A stretch of 64,000 bases of DNA from Paracorniculantispora psalliotae (taxonomy: Eukaryota > Ascomycota > Sordariomycetes > Hypocreales > Cordycipitaceae). The stretch covers positions 1,240,517-1,304,516 of the forward strand of contig PHFE01000107.1 in NCBI GenBank assembly GCA_002796755.1, given 5' to 3'. Numbering within the stretch: position 1 is the stretch's first letter; each line of letters begins with the position of its first letter. The notes below the pieces were generated by a model, which was not told where the DNA came from, made no database searches, and worked only from the letters and a program-made list of their open reading frames with translations. The translations under genes and the position numbers were made by a program. This document shows positions 33,519-42,890 of the stretch, piece by piece.

Positions 33519-35134
33519 ATGAAGCACGCTACGATTGCTTTGGTCGCCACGGCCAATATGGCCGCGGCGCTGACCCAGCAGTGCTCTGGCGGCTCGGTCA
33601 ACGAAGGCGGCAACTACTTCTGCGGTGCCGTGAACCACATTCTGTACCAAGGCATCGGTGGCTCTGGCAGCTACCAGAAGGTCACGAACATGGGCCCTAA
33701 CGGCGAGTGCTCGCGGGAGACCAAGAGCTTCAGTGGCCCTCTTGCGCCTCTGGACGAGGATGTAAGTCTTCACCATGCACTCATATTGTGCCAGCGCATC
33801 AGACATATTGGCCACCCAACCGCAACTCTCGGACGCATAAGTAAACTAACATATGCTCTCTCCTAGCTTTCTCTTCACTTCCGTGGTCCCCTCAACCTCA
33901 AGGAGGTTGCCGTTTACACCCTGTCGAGCGAAAACAAGAAGAAGCGCGAGGCTGTACTGGCCGAGAATGCCAAGCGCAGCACTGGCCATGCCCACGGCCA
34001 TCAACATATGCACCGAGCCAAGAAGGACAAGCGCACGGAATGGATCACGGCTACAATCAACGGCGACGTTGTCTCTTGGACCAAGGTATATTACGGGCCG
34101 ACCGCCGCGGCCCCGGCTCCGGATGTTGCTCCCACCGTGCCAGCCGCGGCTCCTCCTGCCGCCAACATCAACTACAACGCCGAACCCGACACCAACGGCT
34201 CTTCTTCTGGCTCTGGCTCCGCTCCCCAGCCCAAGCCTGCTTCTTCCGGCAAGGACTGGGACCGCACCTCGTACTACAATGCCGAGACCCAGGAGGCCGA
34301 GAACCTCGTCTTCGTTGGAAACTATGGTGGCCAGTTTTCTGGCGTCTTTGATACGTAAGTTTCGTCATTCGGTGCGATAGTGACTTTGCGAAGCTGACAC
34401 GTTTCGGATTGGTAGTACTTGGGGCAATTCGCTCGCCTTTCTGAACGCCCAGGGCAACGGTGGTGCCGCCTCGTCCCAGATCCTCGCCAACGTCGACATT
34501 CCCTCCAACAAGGAGTTTGCCATCTTCAGCGGAGAGCCTTGCGACTCCAGCTGTGGCTTCTCTCGCGCCAAGGATGTTTCTTACAGTAAGTCAACATTAC
34601 TCGCCTCAAATGCGATCGCCGCTTCTAAGAAGATGCGCTAACATCACTCCAGAGGGTTTCGCGGGCACCCACAAGATCTTCCTCTTCAACTTCAAGATGC
34701 CCATGGACGGTAACCGCGGTTTCAACGGGGATATGCCCGCCATCTGGGCCCTGAACGGCGACATCCCTCGCGCTGCACAGTACAACGGCTGCAGCTGCTG
34801 GCCTCCATGCGGTGAATTTGACTTCTTCGAGGTTCTCGCTTCTGGCGACACCAAGTGCAAAAGCACTGTTCATCTCACCAGCGGTGGTGGCTCTTCCGAC
34901 TACTTCCCCCGTCCCACCGACGGCTTCATGAAGGGTGCCGTCATTTTCGATGCCGACGCCGGCGGCGTCTCCATCAATATCCTCCCCAGCGACACCGACT
35001 TCTCCAAGGGTCTCGATGATGCGACTGTCCAGTCCTGGATCACCGGCAAGAGCTCCTCCACCATCAAGGAGGGCGGTGTTGTTGAGAACCTCGTTTCCAG
35101 CCTGTTCCAGATTGCTGGCAGCGTGCTCAACTAA
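33519..35134 (+). CDS. TOS1-like cell wall protein (DUF2403 + DUF2401)
   Basis: Four exons, 33519-33761, 33867-34354, 34416-34585 and 34653-35134, join in phase to 460 residues. Signal peptide about 1-18. The N-terminal glycine/Cys-containing DUF2403 part starts QQCSGGSVNEGGNYFCGAV. A Pro/Ala/Ser-rich linker (about 155-200) leads to a C-terminal DUF2401 domain (about 205-440) with FVGNYGGQFSGVFDT, MPAIWALNGDIPRAAQY, CSCWPPCGEFDFFEVL and STVHL. This is the layout of yeast Tos1/YJL171C, secreted wall proteins thought to act on or bind beta-1,3-glucan; GEFDFFE resembles a beta-glucanase acidic centre. A His-rich segment flanked by KR sites lies at about 105-137. No GPI signal is evident. The enzymatic role is inference. 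Confidence 0.88.
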
Positions 35135-35508
35135 ACGAGCAAATGATGCTTCTATGCAAGAAAAATTATACTATGGATACTTTGTTGATTTATGTTTTTA
35201 CTTTATTTTACGGCAAATGGGTGGAATGCTGTCTTTCTTATACCTTCGATTCGCAAATTCCATGATTTTGAATACTTTGCCCGGCGTGTTTAGCTTTGAG
35301 CCTAGAGACTTTTATTCTTATTTCAGCTATTTAACAAAACTGATTTCAGTGCAAAACAAATATCGCGTAATCTAATAGCATACAATGTGAGCTGTTTGGC
35401 ATTAAGTTGATATTACAGAAGTGTTCAACGCTATATGTCTATGATCTTGGTACTAGGAATATGTAGATGTACACGCGACAGCTTTGCCGCCTCTCAGAAT
35501 TATACAGG
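35135..35508. other. convergent 3' spacer
   Basis: AT-rich 3' flank between the TOS1-like (+) and LysRS (-) genes; nothing else seen. Confidence 0.5.
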
Positions 35509-37514
35509 TCAAGACTTGCTGCCACCCTTTTTGGCAGCGCCAGCTGACAAGCCAACAACGTTTTGAATCGTACCAAAACTTAGGCAGTCACTGATGCGGC
35601 TCGCACCAGAGAAGAGCATCACAAGACGCTCCACGCCACAGCCCCAGCCGCCGGTTGGAGGTAGACCGTAGTCAAGCGCCTTAATGTAGCTTCGATCGAG
35701 CGGCGATGTGGCCCATTCATCTTCTTCCTCGGCCCTCTTCATATGCTTGTTGAAAATTTCCTCGTCCGTCTCCTCTCCCTCGGGCGCCAGTTCCTCCGCG
35801 CCAGCCTCTGCATCCTCTTCCAGAGCTGACTCTGCCTCAGCTGCCTCTGTGTCCACAGGCGCCTCTTCCGAAGCATTGATGCCAATGCCCCCATCATCCA
35901 AGTTGACCAGATTGCGATGCGAAGTGAGCTTTCGCTGCTGCTCCTTAGGATCATTCTCCTCCTCGTACATGTTGGCGAGCTCTCGGCCCCCGACAAACAA
36001 CTCGGCGCGAGCTGAAACTAGCTGGTATGTTTTTGGGCACAGAAAGCTCTTGGCCAGAGGTGACATACAAGCAGGGTGGTTGGTGATGAATATGGGCTCC
36101 TCGAAAGACTTCGGCTCTATGTACATGGCAGCTAGTCGATCGAGCAGCCGGGGCAGCGAAGTAGGAATGTCTCCAGGTATGTTGATGCCTGACAGCTTCA
36201 TGAGAGCGAGAAGCTCGGGTAAAGCATCCTCTGCTGATAACTTCGGAAAGCGAATACCGGTGGCTTCCTCCAGGGCAGGGACAAACTCAAATTGCTTGAA
36301 TGGCCGTTTGAACTTCTCCATGTCAATTGGCGGAAGAGTAGTGAGTTGCGTTTCAATAAGCTTCTTCGTATGCTTCGCGAGGCTAGTAAGGAGCTCTTCT
36401 GTCTCATGGATCAGGTCCTGCAGACTTGAATATGCACTGTAGAATTCACACATGGTAAATTCGGGATTGTGCGTAGCATCGACGCCTTCGTTACGAAACG
36501 CGGGGCCGATTTCGAAGACGCGATCAACTCCACCAACGACAAGTCGTTTCAACCAGAGCTCTGGCGCGACACGGAGTGCCAAGTCTTTATCTTTGAATTC
36601 GGTAGCTTGCGTAACGAATGGACGAGCAATAGCACCTCCAGCGTTCTCAGCCAGGATCGGAGTCTGAAATTCGAGAAAACGTTTCGAATGAAGGTGGTCG
36701 CGCATGTGCTTCGTGATTTCGGATCGAAGACGCAAGATGTCCAGGGTCTCCTTGTTGACTAGCATGTCTACATGGCGATCTTGCATTTTGGTCTTGGAAT
36801 CGGTGAGAATCTCGGGAATCTGCTCCATTGTTGGCGACAGGAGCTCCGGAATTTCTCTTGCGGCAAGGGTCAGAAGACCTGCGGGCGTCCGATCACGAAC
36901 ACCTTTAACAGCTGTGGCCATGTCAGCACAGGGGACCATGAACAGCTTTTTGTTAGAGGGGAGAAAGGCCTACAGATATGATCACCAACTTGGATGAGTG
37001 CCCGGAAGATGTCAAACTTCTTAGAGTTGTGCGTACAGACATTGTCGAGGGGCTCGACACATTTGGACTTATTCACCACAATTTGCACTTTTTGAAACTC
37101 GTTTACGATATCAAGAAAGACGAGCTTCTTGCCAACGACACGCTTAGCGCGTACACGGCCAACCAAATTAATGAGAGGCTCGGACGGTTCCATCTCTTCA
37201 CTGTCAAGAAACTCCGAGACGGCCATACGTGCCTCAGAAGGCTCTATGCGAGGATACGACTCTGGATAAAGAGGCGATTCACTCGCCTGGTCCTTGGCCA
37301 GGTCTGACCGGCGCTGCTGCTTGAAGGGCGACGCATGCTCGGCCTCGTCACGAGATTCTGGAAGTGTGGATGTGGCGTTTTTCGCATCGGGTATGGAGGC
37401 AAAAGTCTGAACGGTCTGTCTAGGTAAGACAATACCGCGCAGAGGGGTGGGAGTCACACGGGGGAAACGCCCGACCACTGCGCGGCATTGTCGCAAGCAA
37501 TTACGAGATATCAT
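35509..37514 (-). CDS. MSK1: mitochondrial lysyl-tRNA synthetase
   Basis: Exons 37514-36974 and 36911-35509 join (ATC T|CT GTT) to 647 residues. The N terminus (about 1-40) is Arg/Ser-rich without acidic residues, like a mitochondrial targeting sequence. An OB-fold anticodon-binding domain follows (LINLVGRVRAKRVVGKKLVF, about 125-230), then the class II catalytic core: motif 2 with FEIGPAFRNEGVDATHNPEF (about 308-328) and motif 3 with GGWGCGVERLVMLF (about 597-610). It charges mitochondrial tRNA-Lys. An acidic low-complexity insert of about 50 residues (about 525-575, Glu/Ala-rich) interrupts the domain before motif 3, and the C terminus is basic (KKGGSKS). The donor GTAGGC of the only intron is slightly unusual. 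The gene is divergent from ARP4 with a 526 bp shared promoter. Confidence 0.9.
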
Positions 37515-38040
37515 GGTGTCTGTTTCCGTATTAGCCTCCTATCATGGTAAGGAAAAGCAATGTGAAGAAAAGAAGGAGTGGTATATGATCAGAGGTTGGC
37601 ATTGTGTAATCACGCACAGCAAGCTGTGTCAATCGCAGCGGTTCTGAAGCGAGGATGCGAATTCATCATAAAGGAGGGTGGGTGTGAAATGTAGATAGTT
37701 TCTTGGTACTTACACTCATAGTCTCGAATAATATTACACGCGCCTGTTTTTGGCGCAGAATACAAGACTTTCTCGTCGCCAGGACAAGAAGAAGCTTGGA
37801 GAGAGCAAGGAGAGAAAAAATTGTGAGGCGGCGCGAACTTTTATCAAGCCCGTGCCAGACATCCACACCTGCTTAGTCACGACTCCCCACTAACCAGCTT
37901 CAGTAGCGCTGGGAGCTTTGGCTTCATTCAGTCCGCCAACCACCAACCTAGTTTTGCAGCGCGAACAATCCTAGCCAGCCGCCACTTTTCCCAATTGGCG
38001 TCCCAGTATCGCATCGCGCATCATCACGACTCCAGACAAC
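37515..38040. other. divergent promoter region (LysRS / ARP4)
   Basis: Shared upstream region of the two divergent genes. No TATA box or other gene is obvious, as is common for housekeeping genes. Confidence 0.45.
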
Positions 38041-39529
38041 ATGGCGCAACAACCCTTGCCCACCACGGCCCAGCCGACCGACATTTACGGCGGAGGTACG
38101 ATTCGCCCGTGCTCCCTTCGCGTGCGGCGCGCGCGACTGATCGCAACGACATTCATTGCCCAACTAACATGCATTGACAGATGAGGTGTCGGCCCTTGTT
38201 CTCGACCCGGGGTACTGCACCACGCGTGCAGGCTTTGCCGGCGAGGATGTCCCCAAATCTGTGCTGCCCTCGTTCTACGGCCACGTTACGAGCGACCCGC
38301 CCAAGGATCTATTCGGCGACGAGTGCATCATTCCACGCGCCGATTTCGAGATTCGCAACTACATGAACCGCGACAGCACCGTTGAAGACTGGGACGCCGC
38401 CACTAAGATGTGGGAGCACATGCTGATCAAGCGCCTGCAGCCCGAGCGCCCGACACACCCGTCCAAGAACGGTCTCAACGATGAGCCCAAGGAAGCGGAC
38501 ACCGAAGGCGACGTGGCAATGGAGGAGGCCGAAACGCACGAGAAACCTCTACAAGAAAACCCTCTTCTCATCACGGAGACGCCATGGAACACGCCCAAGA
38601 ACAGGGAAAAGGCCATTGAGCTGGTGATGGAGAACTGGGGCTGCCCCGCGTTCTGGCTGAGCAAGACGCCAGTCTTAGCCGCGTTTGCTGCGGGCAAGGC
38701 AACTGCTCTTGTGATTGATGTTGGCGGCGCCAACACGTCGGTGACTGCCATTCACGACGGCATGGTTCTGAAGCGCTCCGTGCAGCGCTCCCCTGCTGGC
38801 GGCCTGTGGCTGTCTTCCCAGATTCGCAACCTCTGGGAGACATCAGAGCCCAAGGTCAACCTGGTGCCGACGTACTTGATTGAGAATAAGACGGCGGTCG
38901 ATGCCCTGTCGGCAGCACAGTACCGCGAGCGCAAATTCCCATTCCAAGTCAGCGACTCGTTTAAGCTGTACGAGGAAGAACGCACTTTGACGGAGTTCAA
39001 GGAGTCGGTTGTCGAAGTGTGGCGCGGACCAGGCAAACTCGGCGCACCCGGTAACGAGGACTACGTTAAGACCCAGCCCGGCCGCGTGTTCGAGATGCCT
39101 GACGGCTACAATCAGATGTGGCGCGAACAACGCTTCAAGGTGACTGAGGGACTCTTTGACGAGAACGCTGGCCTGCCCGTGCCGGAGTCGGAGCGACTGA
39201 CCAAGGGACAGACGATTCCTGAGCTCATCAAGGCGTCGCTCAGCGCTATTGACGTTGATCTGCGCGGTAACCTGCTCGCCAACGTTGTCGTCACCGGCAG
39301 CACCAGCTTGATTAACGGCTTCAATGACCGCCTAAACAACGAGCTGACGGCCATGTACCCCGGCCTCAAGATCAAGATCCACGCCGCCGGTCTTACGAGC
39401 GAGCGCCGTTTCGGCCCCTGGATTGGTGCCAGTATCCTGGCCAGTCTGGGTACCTTCCACCAGATGTGGATCTCGAGAAAGGAGTACGAGGAGAATGGTG
39501 CCAACATCGTGGAGAAGCGCTGCAAATAG
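38041..39529 (+). CDS. ARP4: actin-related protein 4
   Basis: Exons 38041-38095 and 38181-39529 join (GGA G|AT GAG) to 467 residues. Actin-fold blocks are clear: ALVLDPGYCTTRAGFAGEDVPKSVLPSFYG near the N terminus, ETPWNTPKNREKAIELVMENW, ATALVIDVGGANTSVTAIHDG (phosphate 2-type loop), VVTGSTSLINGFNDRLNNEL and GPWIGASILASLGTFHQMWISRKEYEE with an Arp4-typical C terminus. A Glu/Pro-rich insert (about 106-148) separates subdomains. Arp4 is a nuclear subunit of the NuA4 acetyltransferase and of the INO80 and SWR1 remodelers, where it pairs with actin. The first exon encodes only 18 residues before an 85 nt intron. Confidence 0.92.
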
Positions 39530-39834
39530 AGATTGGCAGCTGGGCAATGAAGGCTATATGAGTGAAAGAACTACGTGAAAGTGTACACACAAAAACGCTG
39601 CGGCGCAAGTGGAGCACTTTGTTTAGGTAGAACACCTTGGGATTTTCAGGCGTCATGGAGTTGGACTGGCAGCAGTAACCTTCTTGGTAATAAAAGGGCG
39701 AGAAACGTCTGTACAAAGAGCACTACAGATAGGGTTGATAGCTTAAAAAGACCAAAAAATATTGTGATATTCCAAAATATAAATAAAGCTGTGCGGTAAA
39801 TCTTAAATCATAGCCGTGACATGTTCGTGTGCAC
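39530..39834. other. convergent 3' spacer
   Basis: Between ARP4 (+) and the glycosylase gene (-); AT-rich toward 39780. No gene seen. Confidence 0.5.
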
Positions 39835-40791
39835 CTAGTCGCCAGGCTGCGCCTCTGCATTCAGAGCAGCTTCCCGCTCAGCCTCAACCTCTCTCTCGGC
39901 CCTACGCATCTTAACCCAAGCTCCCAACTCATTCCATATCTCCTGTTTCTGAGCCGGCGAGAGCGTCGCCGCCAGACCACTCGTGCTCGAAGCTACAAAC
40001 ACCTTGGCACCCTCCCACTCACCGTCAATGACACCCATATTCTCCGCCGCGTCCTGCCAGCCGTATTTGAAGTTCTTTCCAACGGCTTTGCCTCCGTGGC
40101 GAACGCGCCATATGCTTTCCCAAATACTCTTCCCTACGATGCACATTGATTCCGGGCGCCACCTCCTCGCCTTCTCCTCTAGCAACGCGACGCCCTCGTC
40201 CATCTCCTGCTTGCTCAGCTCGGCACCATTGCGGCTCGGGCGCGCGACGATGTTGGTAAGTCCCAGGCTGTAGAGCTGCGGCATCTGGCGGTCCTCCTGC
40301 GCGGTGCACGGCCGCGGTGTGACGCCGGACGTGTAGAGGAGCTTCCAGAACGTGTTGGTGGGGTGCGCGTAGGCGTGTCCCGTACGGGCGGTCTGGACAC
40401 CCGGGTTCAGGCCGACGAAGAAGACAAGTAGGTTCTCGCACACGGCGTCTGGAAGCGGCTCTAGGTGTGCATAGGTAGACGGCGGTGCGTAGCCGGATGG
40501 AGGCCGCTTCTTCTTCGCCTTGGTTTTAGCGACACCCGCTGAGGAGCTCGGCGTGGATGAAGATGAGCGCGCGCCTCGCTTCCGTGGCGAGGGCGTGCTG
40601 CTGGAGGCGCGGCGGGCGCTGATTGGCGATGCAGATACCGAAGCCGCTTGGCGGGCGCTACGCCTTGGGGCATCTGTGGACTGATACATGAAGTCTTGAA
40701 GCTGTAGACGGCCTTGGAAGGATGAGGGCTCCGGCGGCGGCGACAGGTGGTCCCCGGAATACAGCTCATTATCTGGGCTGCCAGAAGCCAT
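39835..40791 (-). CDS. G/U(T)-mismatch uracil-DNA glycosylase, Mug/TDG family
   Basis: A 318-residue intronless protein. Residues 1 to about 105 are disordered, Ser/Pro/Arg/Lys-rich, with KRGAR and KAKKKR clusters likely serving nuclear import and DNA contact. The glycosylase domain begins LPDAVCENLLVFFVGLNPGVQ; GLNPG carries the Asn (N129) that activates water in this family. HAYAHPTNTFWKLLYTSG and TNIVARPSRNGAELS follow as in bacterial Mug and fission yeast Thp1. The DNA-intercalating motif, usually NPSGL, reads SSTSGL at about 268-273. The enzyme removes uracil or thymine opposite guanine in base-excision repair. A charged tail completes it. Confidence 0.9.
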   Translation of the reverse strand: MASGSPDNELYSGDHLSPPPEPSSFQGRLQLQDFMYQSTDAPRRSARQAASVSASPISARRASSSTPSPRKRGARSSSSTPSSSAGVAKTKAKKKRPPSGYAPPSTYAHLEPLPDAVCENLLVFFVGLNPGVQTARTGHAYAHPTNTFWKLLYTSGVTPRPCTAQEDRQMPQLYSLGLTNIVARPSRNGAELSKQEMDEGVALLEEKARRWRPESMCIVGKSIWESIWRVRHGGKAVGKNFKYGWQDAAENMGVIDGEWEGAKVFVASSTSGLAATLSPAQKQEIWNELGAWVKMRRAEREVEAEREAALNAEAQPGD

Positions 40792-41307
40792 TGTAGGAAT
40801 ATATGGACATAGAAGTGGAATAAATAGTTATGCTTTTTCAGCTAAGCGATTCTGGCAGCTTCCAGAGCTGTCTCTGAGAAGCAGCAGTGCGTTGATGGAG
40901 CGGTGAACTCCTGGCTGGTGCCTACGTGCATCCGTACCTAGCGCCATGGTGGCTGTGTTCACAGCCGCAACGCCGCACCGTAAAAAATCATCATCACGAA
41001 TTAATAGACAAAAAAGGGAATTGGCCTGCAGCAATTTTCTACACAGCGTTTATATTTCTTGATCTCTGATATTAGAAAACGATTTTAGGTCAAGACAAGC
41101 TCTGCCATTACCACCGTCCAAGACCCAGCAACTGACCTCCGAAGGTGCCAGTTTCGGCTAAAGCTTTTAATTGAAGCATCACGGGAGAGAAATAACGCCA
41201 CAGAGTGGTTTGGTAGAATTGCTTCTCGTATTCTGGTAATTTATATACTCATTACACGAATGTTCTTTTCATGGCACCTCAATACAGCATTGCTCATCTT
41301 GATTCGT
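40792..41307. other. spacer between glycosylase and KP4-like genes
   Basis: Promoter side of the glycosylase gene and 3' flank of the KP4-like gene, both on the minus strand. No other feature. Confidence 0.5.
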
Positions 41308-42180
41308 TTAAGAAGCAAAGTTGACGGTCAGCTCACCGTTGTCGGTGTTGTTGCCATCATCAGTGGGGATGCTGCCACAGACGCGGCAGTGGTGACCAAG
41401 AAGGTTGTCCAAGTAAGCGACAGTCTGGCCCTTGTTGAAACGGCGGTTGCCAATCTTCTGGTAGAAAGCACACAGGCGGCCAGTGACATGGGCAACACAA
41501 GCGATCTGCTGGCCCTCGCCGTAAGAACCCTCAGGGCCGGCGGCAACGGCGTCACGAACCTGCTGAAGGGTGCCAGCGGGGGAGTGGCCAATGCCACCGA
41601 CGTTGCAAGTCGAGCTGCCCCTGCAGTTGATGCCGAGAGCGCGCTCGGCGATGATGGCGGCGGCGCCGCGGCGGGGGCCGCGGTAGGTGTTCTCATCCTT
41701 GACAGGGGCGGGAGGAGTGAGGGCGTCAGTGCGCTTGCCGGGACCGTTGTCCTCGTCCTTGACGGGGGCAAGGCTGGTCCAGACGTCGTCGCGCTTGGCG
41801 TTGGTGGCCATGTTGGCAGTCAGCTCGCCGTTGTTGACGTTGTTGCCAGGGTCGACAGGGACCGAGCCGCAGGCCTTGCAGCCGTGGTCAAGGAGGTTCT
41901 GGACGAAGCCGACAGTCTGGCCAATGGTCCACTCGCGGCCGGTCTTCTGGTAGAAGATGCAGAGCGAAGGGTTGCCGATGGAGATGGAAGACTGAACGCA
42001 GACGGCGTGCTCGCCGTCCTTGATCTTTCTGTTCTGATCCATGCCGCGAAGCTGGCCAATGGCCTGGCCAAGGATGCCCTTGTTGCCAACGCAGAGGCCG
42101 GAGCCGTTGCAGTTGATGCCACCGGCGGCGGCGACAACCGCACCGGCAGCCGCAGTGAGGAGAGTAGAGACTGAAACCAT
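41308..42180 (-). CDS. secreted KP4-like protein with two tandem KP4 domains
   Basis: A 290-residue intronless protein from the ATG at 42180. Signal peptide about 1-19 (MVSVSTLLTAAAGAVVAAA). Domain 1 (about 21-125) starts GINCNGSGLC and ends CKACGSVPVD...GELT; cysteines 24, 30, 61, 74, 101, 104. Domain 2 (about 183-290) starts GINCRGSSTC and ends CRVCGSIPTD...GELTVNF; cysteines 186, 192, 228, 237, 265, 268. Both match the KP4 family, named after the Ustilago maydis virus-encoded killer protein, which blocks calcium channels of sensitive fungi; chromosomal KP4-like genes are known in several ascomycetes. Each domain has six cysteines, fewer than the viral protein. The linker (126-182) has dibasic KR at 129-130 and 149-150 and RR at 170-171, and a repeated APVKDE element, suggesting Kex2 cleavage into separate domains. 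A TATA box lies 90 bp upstream. Activity is inferred, not shown. Confidence 0.9.
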   Translation of the reverse strand: MVSVSTLLTAAAGAVVAAAGGINCNGSGLCVGNKGILGQAIGQLRGMDQNRKIKDGEHAVCVQSSISIGNPSLCIFYQKTGREWTIGQTVGFVQNLLDHGCKACGSVPVDPGNNVNNGELTANMATNAKRDDVWTSLAPVKDEDNGPGKRTDALTPPAPVKDENTYRGPRRGAAAIIAERALGINCRGSSTCNVGGIGHSPAGTLQQVRDAVAAGPEGSYGEGQQIACVAHVTGRLCAFYQKIGNRRFNKGQTVAYLDNLLGHHCRVCGSIPTDDGNNTDNGELTVNFAS

Positions 42181-42268
42181 TTTGGTAGAATAGAGTGTAA
42201 GAGAAGGGTTGAGAGTGAAGGATGATTCTAGAAGAGGTGAGAAAGAAGATGACGGCAACTGACTACCT

Positions 42269-42275
42269 CTTTATA
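42269..42275 (-). promoter_or_regulatory. TATA box of the KP4-like gene
   Basis: TATAAAG on the minus strand, about 90 bp upstream of the ATG at 42180. Confidence 0.5.
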
Positions 42276-42389
42276 CTTCAGGAATGAGAGGTAGACGTTA
42301 CGTACCAGTCGTACAAAACTTGGTCGTTCCAGGATCATTCTCAGTACCGAGATCGCTCGGGTGGGTTAGCCGGCAACCTCTTTGGAGGC

Positions 42390-42890
42390 TCAACATGCCG
42401 CCAGCTTGATCTGACGGCGAGGTGTTGGTAAACTAATCACGGAAGTATAATTCCCCTGTTGGATGGATACGACCCATGTTCCATGGTCGCGATGGAGCCA
42501 ATCGGTTCCATCTGCTAGAGCTCTCCAGGTGTCGGGCCTGGAGATCACGGCCCTGGCACGGCGCTGAGACTTGTACCGCGGTGACTGCCTAGCACACAAG
42601 ATGGGGATGTCCGGGGCCTGAGACTGTAATACGGTGCTACAAATTGAATGATCCGAACATTGAATCGCCAATGCCATCGCTGGGAGAACCTGGTCTCCAC
42701 AGGAATGGACATCTCCGTCGATTTTGTGTTTTAGTAGCTCTTCCCTAGTCTGGCGAGCAAGACCCGATGCATCCAATGGGAGAGCCCCATCTTGAGTCAC
42801 TGGCACCAATGTTGGCTTCCATTTGGCGGGTTTGCGAGTTCTTCCGTCCCACATAAAGTAAGCATCTAGCGCTGCTGTTGTCCAGGACAT
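42390..42890 (-). CDS. unrecognised ORF, doubtful
   Basis: A 166-codon frame with a real ATG at 42890 (MSWTTAALDAYFMWDG...). I recognise no domain. It is Arg/Trp/His-rich with no hydrophobic leader and no TATA at a convincing distance. Just upstream on the same strand lie a short ATG frame (43536-43443) that ends at a CAG|GTACGT donor-like sequence, and an 80-codon basic frame with a stop (about 43248-42997). Together they could be parts of one multi-exon or decayed gene, but I could not join them in phase. It may equally be chance. Confidence 0.2.
   Translation of the reverse strand: MSWTTAALDAYFMWDGRTRKPAKWKPTLVPVTQDGALPLDASGLARQTREELLKHKIDGDVHSCGDQVLPAMALAIQCSDHSICSTVLQSQAPDIPILCARQSPRYKSQRRARAVISRPDTWRALADGTDWLHRDHGTWVVSIQQGNYTSVISLPTPRRQIKLAAC

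Noticed and set aside
41260..42174. 304-codon plus-strand frame
   Set aside because: Antisense to the KP4-like gene, whose cysteine pattern and signal peptide are decisive.
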